From IMG/VR virus record IMGVR_UViG_3300033182_001300, positions 1 to 39,217 of that record: a DNA stretch of 39,217 nucleotides. The stretch is one strand, 5' to 3'. Made by a program: the position numbers and the translations under genes. Numbering within the stretch: position 1 is the first letter of the stretch; the number at the start of each line of letters is the position of its first letter. A model generated the notes under the pieces. The model was given only the letters and a program-made list of their open reading frames with translations, was not told the origin of the DNA and did not search any database. This stretch comes from a virus. Of this stretch, positions 14,551 to 22,389 are shown piece by piece.

Positions 14551-15843
14551 ATGGCAAATACAGCATCAAAAGATCAAGTACGTGATCTAATGCTAAACAT
14601 CGACTACGATGCAGAGCTGTCAGATTCACTACGACAAGATATCTACGACAAGGTTGTCAAAGCTCGTGTGCAGATGCTGTTCAAGTATCCGTTTTTTGCT
14701 CAACTTGCAATTCGTTTGGAACTGGTTGAGTGTATGGAAAAATGGTTGCCCACTGCTGCAACTGACGGTCGCAAGCTGTTTTACAATCCACATTTCTTCA
14801 ATGTAATGTCGCAGGACAATATTACATTTATTGTTGCACACGAAGTTTTGCACTGTGTGTATGATCATATGACTCCAATGAAGCAGGGTTTTGATGCACG
14901 TTTGTACAACTGTGCAGCTGATTACAACATCAACATGGAACTGGTAAAGCACAAGGTTGGTGTTATGCCAGAATGCGGACTGTTGGATTGGGACTACGAT
15001 GGCATGAACAGCTATGAGATTTATGATCGTTTGATTGAAAAACGTGATGCTGGAGAACTGCCAGACGGATTGCAGCCAATGGACATTCACATTATGATCG
15101 ACGAAGAAGGCAATGTAGAAGTTGAAACTGGCGGATCAGGTGATGGCGAGGGCAACGGTGACAGCAAGCCTGTTCTAAGCGAAGCTGAAAAACAACAGAT
15201 TGCAAACGAGATCAAAGAAGCAATGCTTGCTGCGGCTCAAAGCGAAGGTGCTGGCAACTTGCCCGGCGGTGTAAAGCGTTTGCTGGACAGCCTAACTGAA
15301 CCCAAGTTGAACTGGAAAGAATTGGTAAATGCCAGTGTTGAGAGCTGTGTGCGCAACGACTATACGTTTATGCGTCAAAGTCGTCGTGCTTGGCACACAG
15401 ATGCTATCATGCCCGGTACACTGCGTGACTTTGAAATTGATGTTGCTATTTCACTGGACATGAGCGGCAGTATTACAATAGAACAAGGACGTGACTTTGT
15501 CAGCGAAGTACACGGTATGTTGGAACAGTTCCCCAACTACAAATTGCGTATTTGGAGTTTTGACACTGAAGTTTACAACTATGAAGAGTTCACCAGCGAC
15601 GACGGACGTGACATTACAGAATATGAGCCCATGGGCGGTGGCGGCACTGACTTTATGGTTAACTGGAACTTTATGAAACAAGAAGGCATTGAACCACAAC
15701 AGTTTATCATGTTCACAGATGGATATCCTTGGAGCAGTTGGGGTGATGAAAACTACTGTGATACACTGTTTGTGATCCACAGTAACCACGACAAGAATCT
15801 ACAAGCGCCATTTGGACGGAGTGTTCATTATGAAAATTTTTAG
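14551..15843 (+). CDS. VWA-domain / putative metallopeptidase-like protein (MoxR partner)
   Basis: A 430-residue protein with two parts. The N-terminal half has a HEVLH motif (residues 97-101, an HExxH zinc-peptidase pattern) followed by YNCAADYNINMEL, typical of the peptidase-like domain found with DUF2201-type VWA proteins. The C-terminal half is a VWA-like domain with the metal-binding DMSGS (303-307) and a later FTDGYPW. A charged Gly/Ser linker joins them at about residue 195. With its ATPase partner upstream it may form a chaperone-like or protease complex acting on phage or host proteins. Residues for both active sites are present, so it looks functional. Confidence 0.8.
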   Translation: MANTASKDQVRDLMLNIDYDAELSDSLRQDIYDKVVKARVQMLFKYPFFAQLAIRLELVECMEKWLPTAATDGRKLFYNPHFFNVMSQDNITFIVAHEVLHCVYDHMTPMKQGFDARLYNCAADYNINMELVKHKVGVMPECGLLDWDYDGMNSYEIYDRLIEKRDAGELPDGLQPMDIHIMIDEEGNVEVETGGSGDGEGNGDSKPVLSEAEKQQIANEIKEAMLAAAQSEGAGNLPGGVKRLLDSLTEPKLNWKELVNASVESCVRNDYTFMRQSRRAWHTDAIMPGTLRDFEIDVAISLDMSGSITIEQGRDFVSEVHGMLEQFPNYKLRIWSFDTEVYNYEEFTSDDGRDITEYEPMGGGGTDFMVNWNFMKQEGIEPQQFIMFTDGYPWSSWGDENYCDTLFVIHSNHDKNLQAPFGRSVHYENF

Positions 15844-16135
15844 TGTAGATGCACAAGGATATGCACTAAGTGAAGAAGATGTGGACAATATTGCAACCAG
15901 CGACTTGTTCATAAATATGTTAAAGAACCGTGTAGTGTTTAGTACAAATGGAGAATTTGATTACGCTACAATGTCTACAGTAGACATAACAGGTTTTTAT
16001 TATCTTGAACAAATAGATCACGATTTTGATGTTGTAAATGATACAACCACAAACACATATCGCATGTGGTTCGAACATCAATCGAATCTACAAGAATTTA
16101 TGGACATGTTGGCACTACAGAAGCTCTCAAACTGA
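15830..16135 (+). CDS. Hypothetical protein
   Basis: A 101-residue protein (MKIFSVDAQGYALSEE) starting at the ATG at 15830 with ACGGAGTG upstream and a 14-base overlap with the VWA gene. It is acidic, rich in Asp and Asn, with no cysteine and no membrane segment. I do not recognise it. The position right after the MoxR/VWA pair suggests co-expression with them. It ends about 70 bases before the next gene, in a gap with a possible -10 box. Confidence 0.5.
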   Translation: MKIFSVDAQGYALSEEDVDNIATSDLFINMLKNRVVFSTNGEFDYATMSTVDITGFYYLEQIDHDFDVVNDTTTNTYRMWFEHQSNLQEFMDMLALQKLSN

Positions 16136-16164
16136 GCCGAGATGTTTAGATAATTATGTTAGTA

Positions 16165-16170
16165 TATAAT
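16165..16170 (+). promoter_or_regulatory. Possible -10 box (TATAAT) without clear -35
   Basis: TATAAT lies 33 bases before the ATG at 16203 in an A+T-rich gap. No TTGACA-like sequence stands 16-18 bases upstream, so a promoter is possible but unconfirmed. Confidence 0.35.
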
Positions 16171-16202
16171 TACTAATAACGCTATTACCAAAGGAGTTTA
16201 CA

Positions 16203-16463
16203 ATGGCAGAAGAAAATACAGCAGAAGCGGTCGCAGACGCACAAGGCGCAGTAGCTCTAAACGTGCAAGACCTAGCAGCAGTTGTTCAAGTGATTGACAT
16301 TGCAGTACAACGTGGTGCATATCGTGCACCTGAAATGAGTCAAGTTGGTGCAGTGTACGATCGTGTTAGCAATTTCGTTGCACAAGTTCGTGCTCAACAG
16401 GCAGCAACAGCAGCAGAAGCAACAACAGATGAAGCAGCAGCGGACGACGGCGCAGCTGAATAA
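16203..16463 (+). CDS. Small acidic, alanine-rich phage protein
   Basis: An 86-residue protein. The middle (VQVIDIAVQRGAYRAPEMSQVGAVYDRVSNFVAQV) resembles a small family of T4-like marine phages as I recall. It is flanked by alanine- and glutamate-rich tails of low complexity. It has no cysteine and looks like a helical, soluble, possibly DNA- or protein-binding factor. AAGGAG precedes the ATG by 6-7 bases. Function unknown. Confidence 0.6.
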   Translation: MAEENTAEAVADAQGAVALNVQDLAAVVQVIDIAVQRGAYRAPEMSQVGAVYDRVSNFVAQVRAQQAATAAEATTDEAAADDGAAE

Positions 16464-16475
16464 GGAGACTATTTT

Positions 16476-17141
16476 ATGGTCAAAATGACAAACCACGTGG
16501 GCGTAATCAGTAACACAGGAACTCGTTGTTGTGTTATGTTTCGGCAGGTTCCGGACGAACCCGATAACTGTTTGATTGTAGAAACAGACAGTTTGCCAGA
16601 TGCACTGCATCAAGATATGCTACGCATGATTGACAGCGCACCTGCACAAGCCACAGGCAATCTTTGGGAAGTTGCGCAGCGTACAACTTTCAGCAACGGC
16701 AACAATGTATTGGGCTTCCTACATCGCAGAGGACTGATGAAGAAAATGCCAACAGATGCAATTGATATGAAGCCAACGCCAAATCAAAGCATCAAGTTGA
16801 GCGACCTGAATGCAGCAATTGCAGAACAGGTTGGTGATCCTAACAATGCAATTCCACGCCAAACAGTGGATGGTCCTGCACAAGTACTGGACAACGAACA
16901 GCCTATTCCAGAACGCCGTATTACAACTGAAAATGTAGAACAAGAAATTGTAAACCCAATGACTGTTCCACAACCACAGGCAGGTTCAGACGGTGTAATT
17001 GACAACGCAGAACTGGCTGCCAACATGTTGGCACAGGCAAAAAGTTTCAAAGCAGAAGCAGATAGCCTAATGGAACAAGCATACGAGTTGGATCCAAGTC
17101 TAAAACCCACTCGCGGCCGTCCAAAGAAAAACAAAGGATAA
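16476..17141 (+). CDS. Conserved phage protein with AT-hook-like C-terminus
   Basis: A 221-residue protein starting MVKMTNHVGVISNTG, an opening I associate with conserved proteins of T4-like marine phages. The N-terminal ~90 residues look globular (CVMFRQVPDEPDN, LIVETDSLPDALHQDMLRMID). The rest is a low-complexity linker, followed by a helix and the basic end KPTRGRPKKNKG. The RGRPKK piece resembles an AT-hook and could touch DNA. AAGGAG lies upstream. Function unknown. Confidence 0.6.
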   Translation: MVKMTNHVGVISNTGTRCCVMFRQVPDEPDNCLIVETDSLPDALHQDMLRMIDSAPAQATGNLWEVAQRTTFSNGNNVLGFLHRRGLMKKMPTDAIDMKPTPNQSIKLSDLNAAIAEQVGDPNNAIPRQTVDGPAQVLDNEQPIPERRITTENVEQEIVNPMTVPQPQAGSDGVIDNAELAANMLAQAKSFKAEADSLMEQAYELDPSLKPTRGRPKKNKG

Positions 17142-17146
17142 ATCAT

Positions 17147-17437
17147 ATGGCCATCAAGAAAACCGATAGAGGATTTGAAACTATCGTCAATGATGTCCAT
17201 ATGCAGGAAATCCCTATAGAATATATTGTCAGTATACGTGTAACTCTACAGAGTGGCAAAGTCGTTACACTGCAACGCAAAGAAATTTCGCATGTAAAAA
17301 GCACCGCGGAATTGGTTGAAGGTGTAGCAAAAGATGATGCCATTGATGATATGCAGGTTGTATTGGACTATGATCGCATTCGTCAAAATGTAGAGTTGCA
17401 GGTTACTGAAATATTCAAATCACACTTCAAAAACTAA
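17147..17437 (+). CDS. Small hypothetical protein
   Basis: A 96-residue soluble protein starting MAIKKTDRGFETIV, 5 bases after the previous stop. Predicted strands (IPIEYIVSIRVTLQSGKVVTLQRKEI) give way to a charged C-terminal helix. It has no cysteine or membrane segment. I recognise no family. Its position after two phage-type small genes suggests it belongs to the same block; promoter P5 follows its stop. Confidence 0.5.
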   Translation: MAIKKTDRGFETIVNDVHMQEIPIEYIVSIRVTLQSGKVVTLQRKEISHVKSTAELVEGVAKDDAIDDMQVVLDYDRIRQNVELQVTEIFKSHFKN

Positions 17438-17445
17438 AAAAAGTG

Positions 17446-17475
17446 TTGACAAGTGTGCAAACAATATTGTATATT
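17446..17475 (+). promoter_or_regulatory. Sigma70-like promoter P5
   Basis: TTGACA (17446-17451) and TATATT (17470-17475) with an 18-base spacer. It lies in the 69-base gap before the methyltransferase, whose TTG start is preceded by AAGGA. Confidence 0.65.
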
Positions 17476-17506
17476 ACTGGTATAGATACTAAACAAGGAT
17501 TGACAA

Positions 17507-18181
17507 TTGAACACTAAAATACGTATTGAGATCGAGCGACTCTTACACAGTCATCCAAAAATGTTGTTTGACAACGAACAGTTGATTCACTGTCTGAATG
17601 CTACATTTGGTACAGAATTTACTCAGTTGGAGTTTATTGACATTGAACAATTAACTGAAACAGTGGACAACGCAGTTCTAAAGAAATACTTTAGTCGTGT
17701 ATGGCAACCACAAACAAAACGCTACAAGTACAGCGGGTTGGCTATTATCGACGAAGTGAATGCACTGAATCCAGATTTGGTTTTGGATATCGGTTGCGGT
17801 TACAATGAGTTTCGTGGTAAGATACGAAATCTTGTTGGAGTGGATGCTTACAATGACCGAGCGGATGTATTGCAAGACACACTCAGTTACAAGCCTGATC
17901 AACAGGCAGATGTTGCAATCTGTTTTGGCAGCATCAACTTTGGTGATACCGAAAAAATCATGCACGAACTAGCGCATGTAATAGGGATGTTACGAGAAGG
18001 TGGGCGTGTTTATTTCCGTGTCAACCCAGGACTTCCCCACCCAGCACCAGAGAGTAAATGGATTCAGTTTTACAACTGGAGTCCAGAATTTGCGCTACGT
18101 GCAGCAGATGCATTGGGCGTAATGTGCAGTGATATGCACATAGATGAGAACGATAGACTGTATTTTGTCTATCATAAATAA
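17507..18181 (+). CDS. SAM-dependent methyltransferase (class I)
   Basis: The 224-residue protein has the class I methyltransferase motif I at residues 91-98 (LVLDIGCG) and GVDAYNDRAD as motif II, followed by ADVAICFGSINF and an LREGGRVYFRVNPG strand. It should move a methyl group from SAM; the acceptor is unknown. The start is TTG at 17507 with AAGGA 7 bases upstream, which fits better than any nearby ATG. Promoter P5 serves it directly. Around 80 residues precede motif I and may form a substrate-specific N-terminal domain. Confidence 0.7.
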   Translation: MNTKIRIEIERLLHSHPKMLFDNEQLIHCLNATFGTEFTQLEFIDIEQLTETVDNAVLKKYFSRVWQPQTKRYKYSGLAIIDEVNALNPDLVLDIGCGYNEFRGKIRNLVGVDAYNDRADVLQDTLSYKPDQQADVAICFGSINFGDTEKIMHELAHVIGMLREGGRVYFRVNPGLPHPAPESKWIQFYNWSPEFALRAADALGVMCSDMHIDENDRLYFVYHK

Positions 18182-18193
18182 CAATATCAGTGC

Positions 18194-18226
18194 CACACAG
18201 ACATGTGTGAGTGTTCGAGCGAACAC
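18194..18226 (+). repeat. Twin hairpins before tctC
   Basis: Two perfect 6-bp stems with 4-base loops stand one base apart: CACACA-GACA-TGTGTG (18194-18209) and GTGTTC-GAGC-GAACAC (18211-18226). They lie in the ~100-base gap before tctC, the largest gap in the window. No T-run follows, so they may protect or process the mRNA or bind a regulator. CATAAATA (18173-18180), a T4-type late-promoter-like sequence, lies just upstream. Confidence 0.55.
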
Positions 18227-18281
18227 CCTAAGTTGAATAACCTTTCTCTGTAAATCAAAACAAACAAAAGGAAATGATCTT

Positions 18282-19382
18282 ATGAAAAAGATTCTCGCAG
18301 CCGTCGCACTGACGGCAATGATGGCTACTACAGCAGCAGCCGAAACTTTCACTCTACAGTATCCAAACTCGCCAGGCAAAGGCGGTACAGCGTTCTGGGG
18401 TGATAATGTTATGGCCGAACTAAACAAAAAACTTGAAAAGTACGGACACAACATTGTACCACGTTACCTTGACGGTCAGCGTGGTAAAAAATCTCTAAAA
18501 GAGTACGCTACAAATGGCGTAAATGATCCAACAGTGCTGGTAATTGCACACGGTGGTAATGGCGAAGGCTTCCTACTAGAAGATGTAGGTGGGTTTGATT
18601 ATCGCAAGTACGATCCAGTTGTTGTGATGAACACAAACATTTGGGTTTCAATCAACGAAGGCGTTGATTATAAAAACGAAATCGTAAAATTCCCAGCAAC
18701 AGGTGGTACAGGCTTTGCAGCTGACATTGTTGCCATTGGACTACTAATGTGTGGACCAGAGCTAAACGCAAATGTTGACACATACCTTGAATGTACAAAT
18801 GATCGACTACGCTTTATCCCAGGATTCAAAAGTGGCGGTCAACGCCGTACAGCATTCAATGCCGGACAGCTGGACGCAACACGTGACACACCACAGTCAA
18901 GTCTAATGGGTTATGGCGACCGCTATGATGCAGGTGAAGCACGTCTTTGGTTTGCACACGGTATTGTAGACGGCAAAGGTAGTGTTTACGGTGACGCAAA
19001 CGCACCAGCAGGTGTACAATCATTCAACGAAGTTTACGAAGCTGAATGGGGTGTAGCACCAAGCGGTCCAGTTTATGATGCATATCGTGCCTTCCAAGGT
19101 TACCGCGATGGCTTCCAAAAAACAATTTGGACAGCACCTAACTCACCATACAAAGCAGACATTGATGCAGCAGTTGCAGACATGCTAGCAGATCCAGAAG
19201 CAATGGGTCGTTTGAATGAGAAGCTAGGTGAGTTTCCATGGCTTGCAGGAGAAGAAGTACAAGCACACAGCGATTACTTGTTCACACTGCTAACAAAAGA
19301 ACGTCTTGAAACACTTGTTGTTCTTGCAAAAGAAGTATTCAAGTACAAAGATGCTTATGTAAAAACAGAGCTATTGGACTAA
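18282..19382 (+). CDS. tctC: TctC-like periplasmic solute-binding protein
   Basis: A 366-residue exported protein with a clean signal peptide (MKKILAAVALTAMMATTAAA, then ET). The mature part has features of the tripartite tricarboxylate transporter receptor family, such as the FPATGGTGFAADIVA glycine-rich strand region and FIPGFKSGGQRRTAFNAGQLD. TctC captures tricarboxylates or other organic acids in the periplasm and hands them to the TctA/TctB membrane pair. AAGGAAA precedes the ATG, and a tctA gene follows after 3 bases, which strongly supports the call. The ligand cannot be told. Confidence 0.85.
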   Translation: MKKILAAVALTAMMATTAAAETFTLQYPNSPGKGGTAFWGDNVMAELNKKLEKYGHNIVPRYLDGQRGKKSLKEYATNGVNDPTVLVIAHGGNGEGFLLEDVGGFDYRKYDPVVVMNTNIWVSINEGVDYKNEIVKFPATGGTGFAADIVAIGLLMCGPELNANVDTYLECTNDRLRFIPGFKSGGQRRTAFNAGQLDATRDTPQSSLMGYGDRYDAGEARLWFAHGIVDGKGSVYGDANAPAGVQSFNEVYEAEWGVAPSGPVYDAYRAFQGYRDGFQKTIWTAPNSPYKADIDAAVADMLADPEAMGRLNEKLGEFPWLAGEEVQAHSDYLFTLLTKERLETLVVLAKEVFKYKDAYVKTELLD

Positions 19383-19385
19383 ACA

Positions 19386-20954
19386 ATGGAATGGATACTA
19401 CAGTATCCGCTAGCCGTGCAGTGGGCAATCATGCTCGCTGCCGGCATCGTTTACGGCGGACTTATTGGACTAATCCCTAGCGCAGGTCCTGGTAAAGCAA
19501 TCATCATGTTATTCGTCATTGTACAAAGTTTCGACTTTGCAGGTGGCGATTATTTGTTTGTGCTGTTCAGTGTTGCAACAATGGTCAGTTGTACAATTGG
19601 CGATAGTTTTGCAAGTGTGCTATTGGGTATACCCGGAGCGAGTGGAGCAGCATCAACAATGGTTGATGGATTTCCGTTGGCAAAACAAGGCAAGGCAAGC
19701 TATGCATTGAGCAGTGCTATTACAGTTAGTACAATCAATGGATTGCTTTATGGTGCATTGGGTATTGCTATTATTCCATTCTACGGAACTATCAGTGATT
19801 ATGTGGGCATTCCAGAAATCTTTGCACTTATTATTGTAGCATTTGCATTGATTTCAGTTGTTACTACAAAGAACACTGGCAGAAGTCTTGTTGCCATTGC
19901 AATTGGTATGTTTATCGGATCCATTGGTTATGGTATGATGGGCGAAACTCGTCACACATTTGGCTGGGCATATTTAGAAGACGGTGTACCAGTTGTTATT
20001 GTTGCAGCAGGTTTGTTTGCTATACCAGAGCTATGGGAAGCCTATATAACCAAATATGAAGTAGCTAAAATTTCACGCAAAGAACACAATCAACAAACCT
20101 GGGATGGAATGTTGGCAGTGTGGAAAAACAAATGGCTTGCACTTATGGGTGGTGCCATTGGTTTTGTTGTTGGTATCCTTCCTGGCACAGGTGGTGGTAT
20201 TGGCGACTGGAGCAGCTACAGTGCAACAGTTGCACTGAACAAAAACGAAAAAGTAAAATTTGGTACTGGCAACATCAAAGGAGTCATTGGACCAGAAGGT
20301 GCTAATAATGCTGGCAAAATGGGAGGATTACTTCCAACCATCATGTTTGGTATACCTGGTGGTAAAGTGTTTGCTCTATTGATGGCTTTGTGGTTGTACG
20401 TAGGCTTTGAAGTAGGCAGCAGTGCAATCATGCGCGATACACAATTTATGACACACCTACTGGGTGGTTATATGGTTGGTACTCTTGCAGCTGGCGTTCT
20501 AATGCTGATTTTTGCAAGACAGTGCAGCAAAATTGTTTACATCAATCCGTTGATTTGGATTCCTCCAATGCTGGGTTTGACAGTATGGGCAGTGTTGGCA
20601 AGTAGATATTACAACACTGTATGGGAAGATATCAGCATGCTGCTGGTTTTTGGAGTCATTGGTTTGATTTGTAAAAACTGGAAGTTCAGTCGACCTGCGC
20701 TGCTTATGAGCTACATCCTTTTCCCTCGCATTGAAGAAGGGTATCTGCAACTAACAGGCATCTTCTTTTGGGATGACTTTGATGCAATTGCACTATGGTG
20801 GGAAAAAGGAGATACAAGTATGCTAAGTGAATACTACATACTGAATAACCCATTGTGGGTACAACACCCGCTGTTGCCAATTTGTATGGTAATTGCAGTG
20901 TTACTGGTTTTGTATGGATTCTTCAACAAATCAAGACAAATGGATTATGCATAA
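19386..20954 (+). CDS. tctA: TctA-like tripartite tricarboxylate transporter large membrane subunit
   Basis: A 522-residue integral membrane protein of the TctA family (PF01970), of normal length. Family marks include GLIGLIPSAGPGKA at residues 25-38, GIPGASGAASTMVDGFPLAKQGKA, and GILPGTGGGIGDWSSY with IGPEGANNAGKMGGLLPT further on, separated by many hydrophobic segments. It would form the transport channel for organic acids taken up by TctC. The small subunit TctB, normally encoded between or beside them, is absent here; the phage protein might work with a host TctB. A terminator follows 6 bases after the stop. Confidence 0.9.
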   Translation: MEWILQYPLAVQWAIMLAAGIVYGGLIGLIPSAGPGKAIIMLFVIVQSFDFAGGDYLFVLFSVATMVSCTIGDSFASVLLGIPGASGAASTMVDGFPLAKQGKASYALSSAITVSTINGLLYGALGIAIIPFYGTISDYVGIPEIFALIIVAFALISVVTTKNTGRSLVAIAIGMFIGSIGYGMMGETRHTFGWAYLEDGVPVVIVAAGLFAIPELWEAYITKYEVAKISRKEHNQQTWDGMLAVWKNKWLALMGGAIGFVVGILPGTGGGIGDWSSYSATVALNKNEKVKFGTGNIKGVIGPEGANNAGKMGGLLPTIMFGIPGGKVFALLMALWLYVGFEVGSSAIMRDTQFMTHLLGGYMVGTLAAGVLMLIFARQCSKIVYINPLIWIPPMLGLTVWAVLASRYYNTVWEDISMLLVFGVIGLICKNWKFSRPALLMSYILFPRIEEGYLQLTGIFFWDDFDAIALWWEKGDTSMLSEYYILNNPLWVQHPLLPICMVIAVLLVLYGFFNKSRQMDYA

Positions 20955-20960
20955 TCAACA

Positions 20961-20990
20961 GGGGCTGCTATAATAGCAGTCCCACTTTTT
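20961..20990 (+). terminator. Rho-independent terminator after tctA
   Basis: A 10-bp stem (GGGGCTGCTA with TAGCAGTCCC, one G-T pair) with the 3-base loop TAA is followed by ACTTTTT. It separates the tct pair from the radical SAM cluster. Confidence 0.85.
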
Positions 20991-21002
20991 ACAGGATACA
21001 AC

Positions 21003-21671
21003 ATGAGAAATATTTGGTTTACTGGTGTACCGGGCAGTAGATGGAGTGGCGTGCACAGACTGCTAATAAATGCATGTGATGATATCGACAGAACAGACGA
21101 AACGCCTGACAGAAGATTTTATCACAAAAACGCAGATCCGCACAACCCAATGAATGGACACAGTGGCGCATATTGGGGGCCTGGCATGGGCTGCGGCGAA
21201 CACTGGCAAGAGCTTACCAAGTTGGGCAAAGAAAGAATTCAACTGGACATCGATAGCGTGTTTCACGGAGAAGGTAGACGTGTTATCAAAAATCATTATC
21301 TCAACAGACACTACAATTTGGACTACATTTGGGAAAACTTTCCAAGCGACGAATTGTTTTTGGTGTACAGAGAAAGTCAAAAAAGTTTTGCATGGTGGTG
21401 CGAAGTAATGGACTTCACAGAAGATCATTGGCCCGACTATAGACCCGGATACCGAAACTATGATTACATGCACAACTGCATTAGATATGAAAATGCATAC
21501 ATGCTGGACTTTGCAATGCGCAAAGGTTTGACATGGAGATGCGGAAACAGTATAAACGCATTCAAAGACTTCCCAGGATTTGATCCTGATAAGTACTATA
21601 GCAAAAACAGATGGGGAGACCTATATGTCGCTTACACAAGGATTCCAATATATGAACATAAACGTGACTGA
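21003..21671 (+). CDS. Sulfotransferase-like protein (P-loop type)
   Basis: A 222-residue protein opening MRNIWFTGVPGSRWSGVHRLL. The TGVPGSRWSG segment resembles the 5'-phosphosulfate-binding loop of PAPS-dependent sulfotransferases, and ELFLVYRESQKSFAWW near residue 118 resembles the second PAPS motif. Sulfotransferases move a sulfate from PAPS to a hydroxyl or amine. The rest is rich in Trp, Tyr, Asn and His and not family-typical, so the assignment is moderate. It is the first gene of the radical SAM cluster, 13 bases after the tctA terminator, with AGGAT before the ATG. A second sulfotransferase-like gene lies at 25.6 kb. Confidence 0.5.
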   Translation: MRNIWFTGVPGSRWSGVHRLLINACDDIDRTDETPDRRFYHKNADPHNPMNGHSGAYWGPGMGCGEHWQELTKLGKERIQLDIDSVFHGEGRRVIKNHYLNRHYNLDYIWENFPSDELFLVYRESQKSFAWWCEVMDFTEDHWPDYRPGYRNYDYMHNCIRYENAYMLDFAMRKGLTWRCGNSINAFKDFPGFDPDKYYSKNRWGDLYVAYTRIPIYEHKRD

Positions 21672-22389
21672 AGAAATGCGCCCATTCCCAGTGTGGCACT
21701 TTGACAAATGGCGCAGAGATGAATATGGCCAATACATGAAAACCGTAGGACGGTTTGTAGGTGATTGGAAGAAGGACATTGATGTTGCTAGAGGTATGGG
21801 AGTAGATCCTGCACCTTACAACAGACAAAATTACGGACATGCAGCAAACAAAGCCAGCACAGTAAACGGAGTGTATCACGCCGAAGAAGATGCACCCATG
21901 CTGGAGCAAGGCGGCGATCCAAGCATTCCTATGTTTCACAAAAGAAACTACAGCAAAGACGATAGAGACAGCTTACCAACATTTGTAAAAATGGCAGAAT
22001 ACTTTGGACTGGGCGACAAGCGTACATGGAAGTTTCATGATCAGCTGGTAAGTGATCAGTTGCCAAATCACATTGACAACTTGCCAGGCAATCCCAGTAA
22101 AGAACGTGTGGTAGACAATCCAGACTTCAAACACAACATTGGCAAAGCGAGATTTCTTGTTTTCCTAGAAGACTGGGAGCCAGGACAACTGTTCATGTTC
22201 GGCACCTACTATCATACACATTGGCGTGCTGGAGAAATTGTAACATGGGAATGGAGTACACTTCCGCATGCTACATGGAACGGCAGTTGGCGCAAACGTC
22301 CAGCACTGCAACTCACTGGAGATGTAACTGAGCAAACACTGAAAGTTATCAACACAGGACATGCAGACAGAGAAATCTACATCGATTGA
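21652..22389 (+). CDS. 2-oxoglutarate/Fe(II)-dependent oxygenase-like protein
   Basis: A 245-residue protein with the facial triad of the cupin-like Fe(II)/2OG oxygenases: His140 and Asp142 in LPNHIDNLPG, His206 in LPHATWNG, and an arginine (214 or 216) for 2-oxoglutarate before LQLTGD. GEIVTWEWSTLPHATWNG matches the usual GDxxxF...PHAxxN region. These enzymes hydroxylate or desaturate small molecules or peptides with O2. Starts at 21652 (AAGGA upstream, 20-base overlap) or 21625 are both possible; I prefer 21652. It is coupled to the sulfotransferase-like gene before it and to the double radical SAM gene after it. Confidence 0.75.
   Translation: MNINVTEEMRPFPVWHFDKWRRDEYGQYMKTVGRFVGDWKKDIDVARGMGVDPAPYNRQNYGHAANKASTVNGVYHAEEDAPMLEQGGDPSIPMFHKRNYSKDDRDSLPTFVKMAEYFGLGDKRTWKFHDQLVSDQLPNHIDNLPGNPSKERVVDNPDFKHNIGKARFLVFLEDWEPGQLFMFGTYYHTHWRAGEIVTWEWSTLPHATWNGSWRKRPALQLTGDVTEQTLKVINTGHADREIYID

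Noticed and set aside
15910-15925. NATAAATA late-promoter-like matches inside genes (also near 11887)
   Set aside because: Seven fixed bases occur by chance several times in a window of this size and A+T content. Only the intergenic copies at 12353 and 18173 are mentioned, with low weight.
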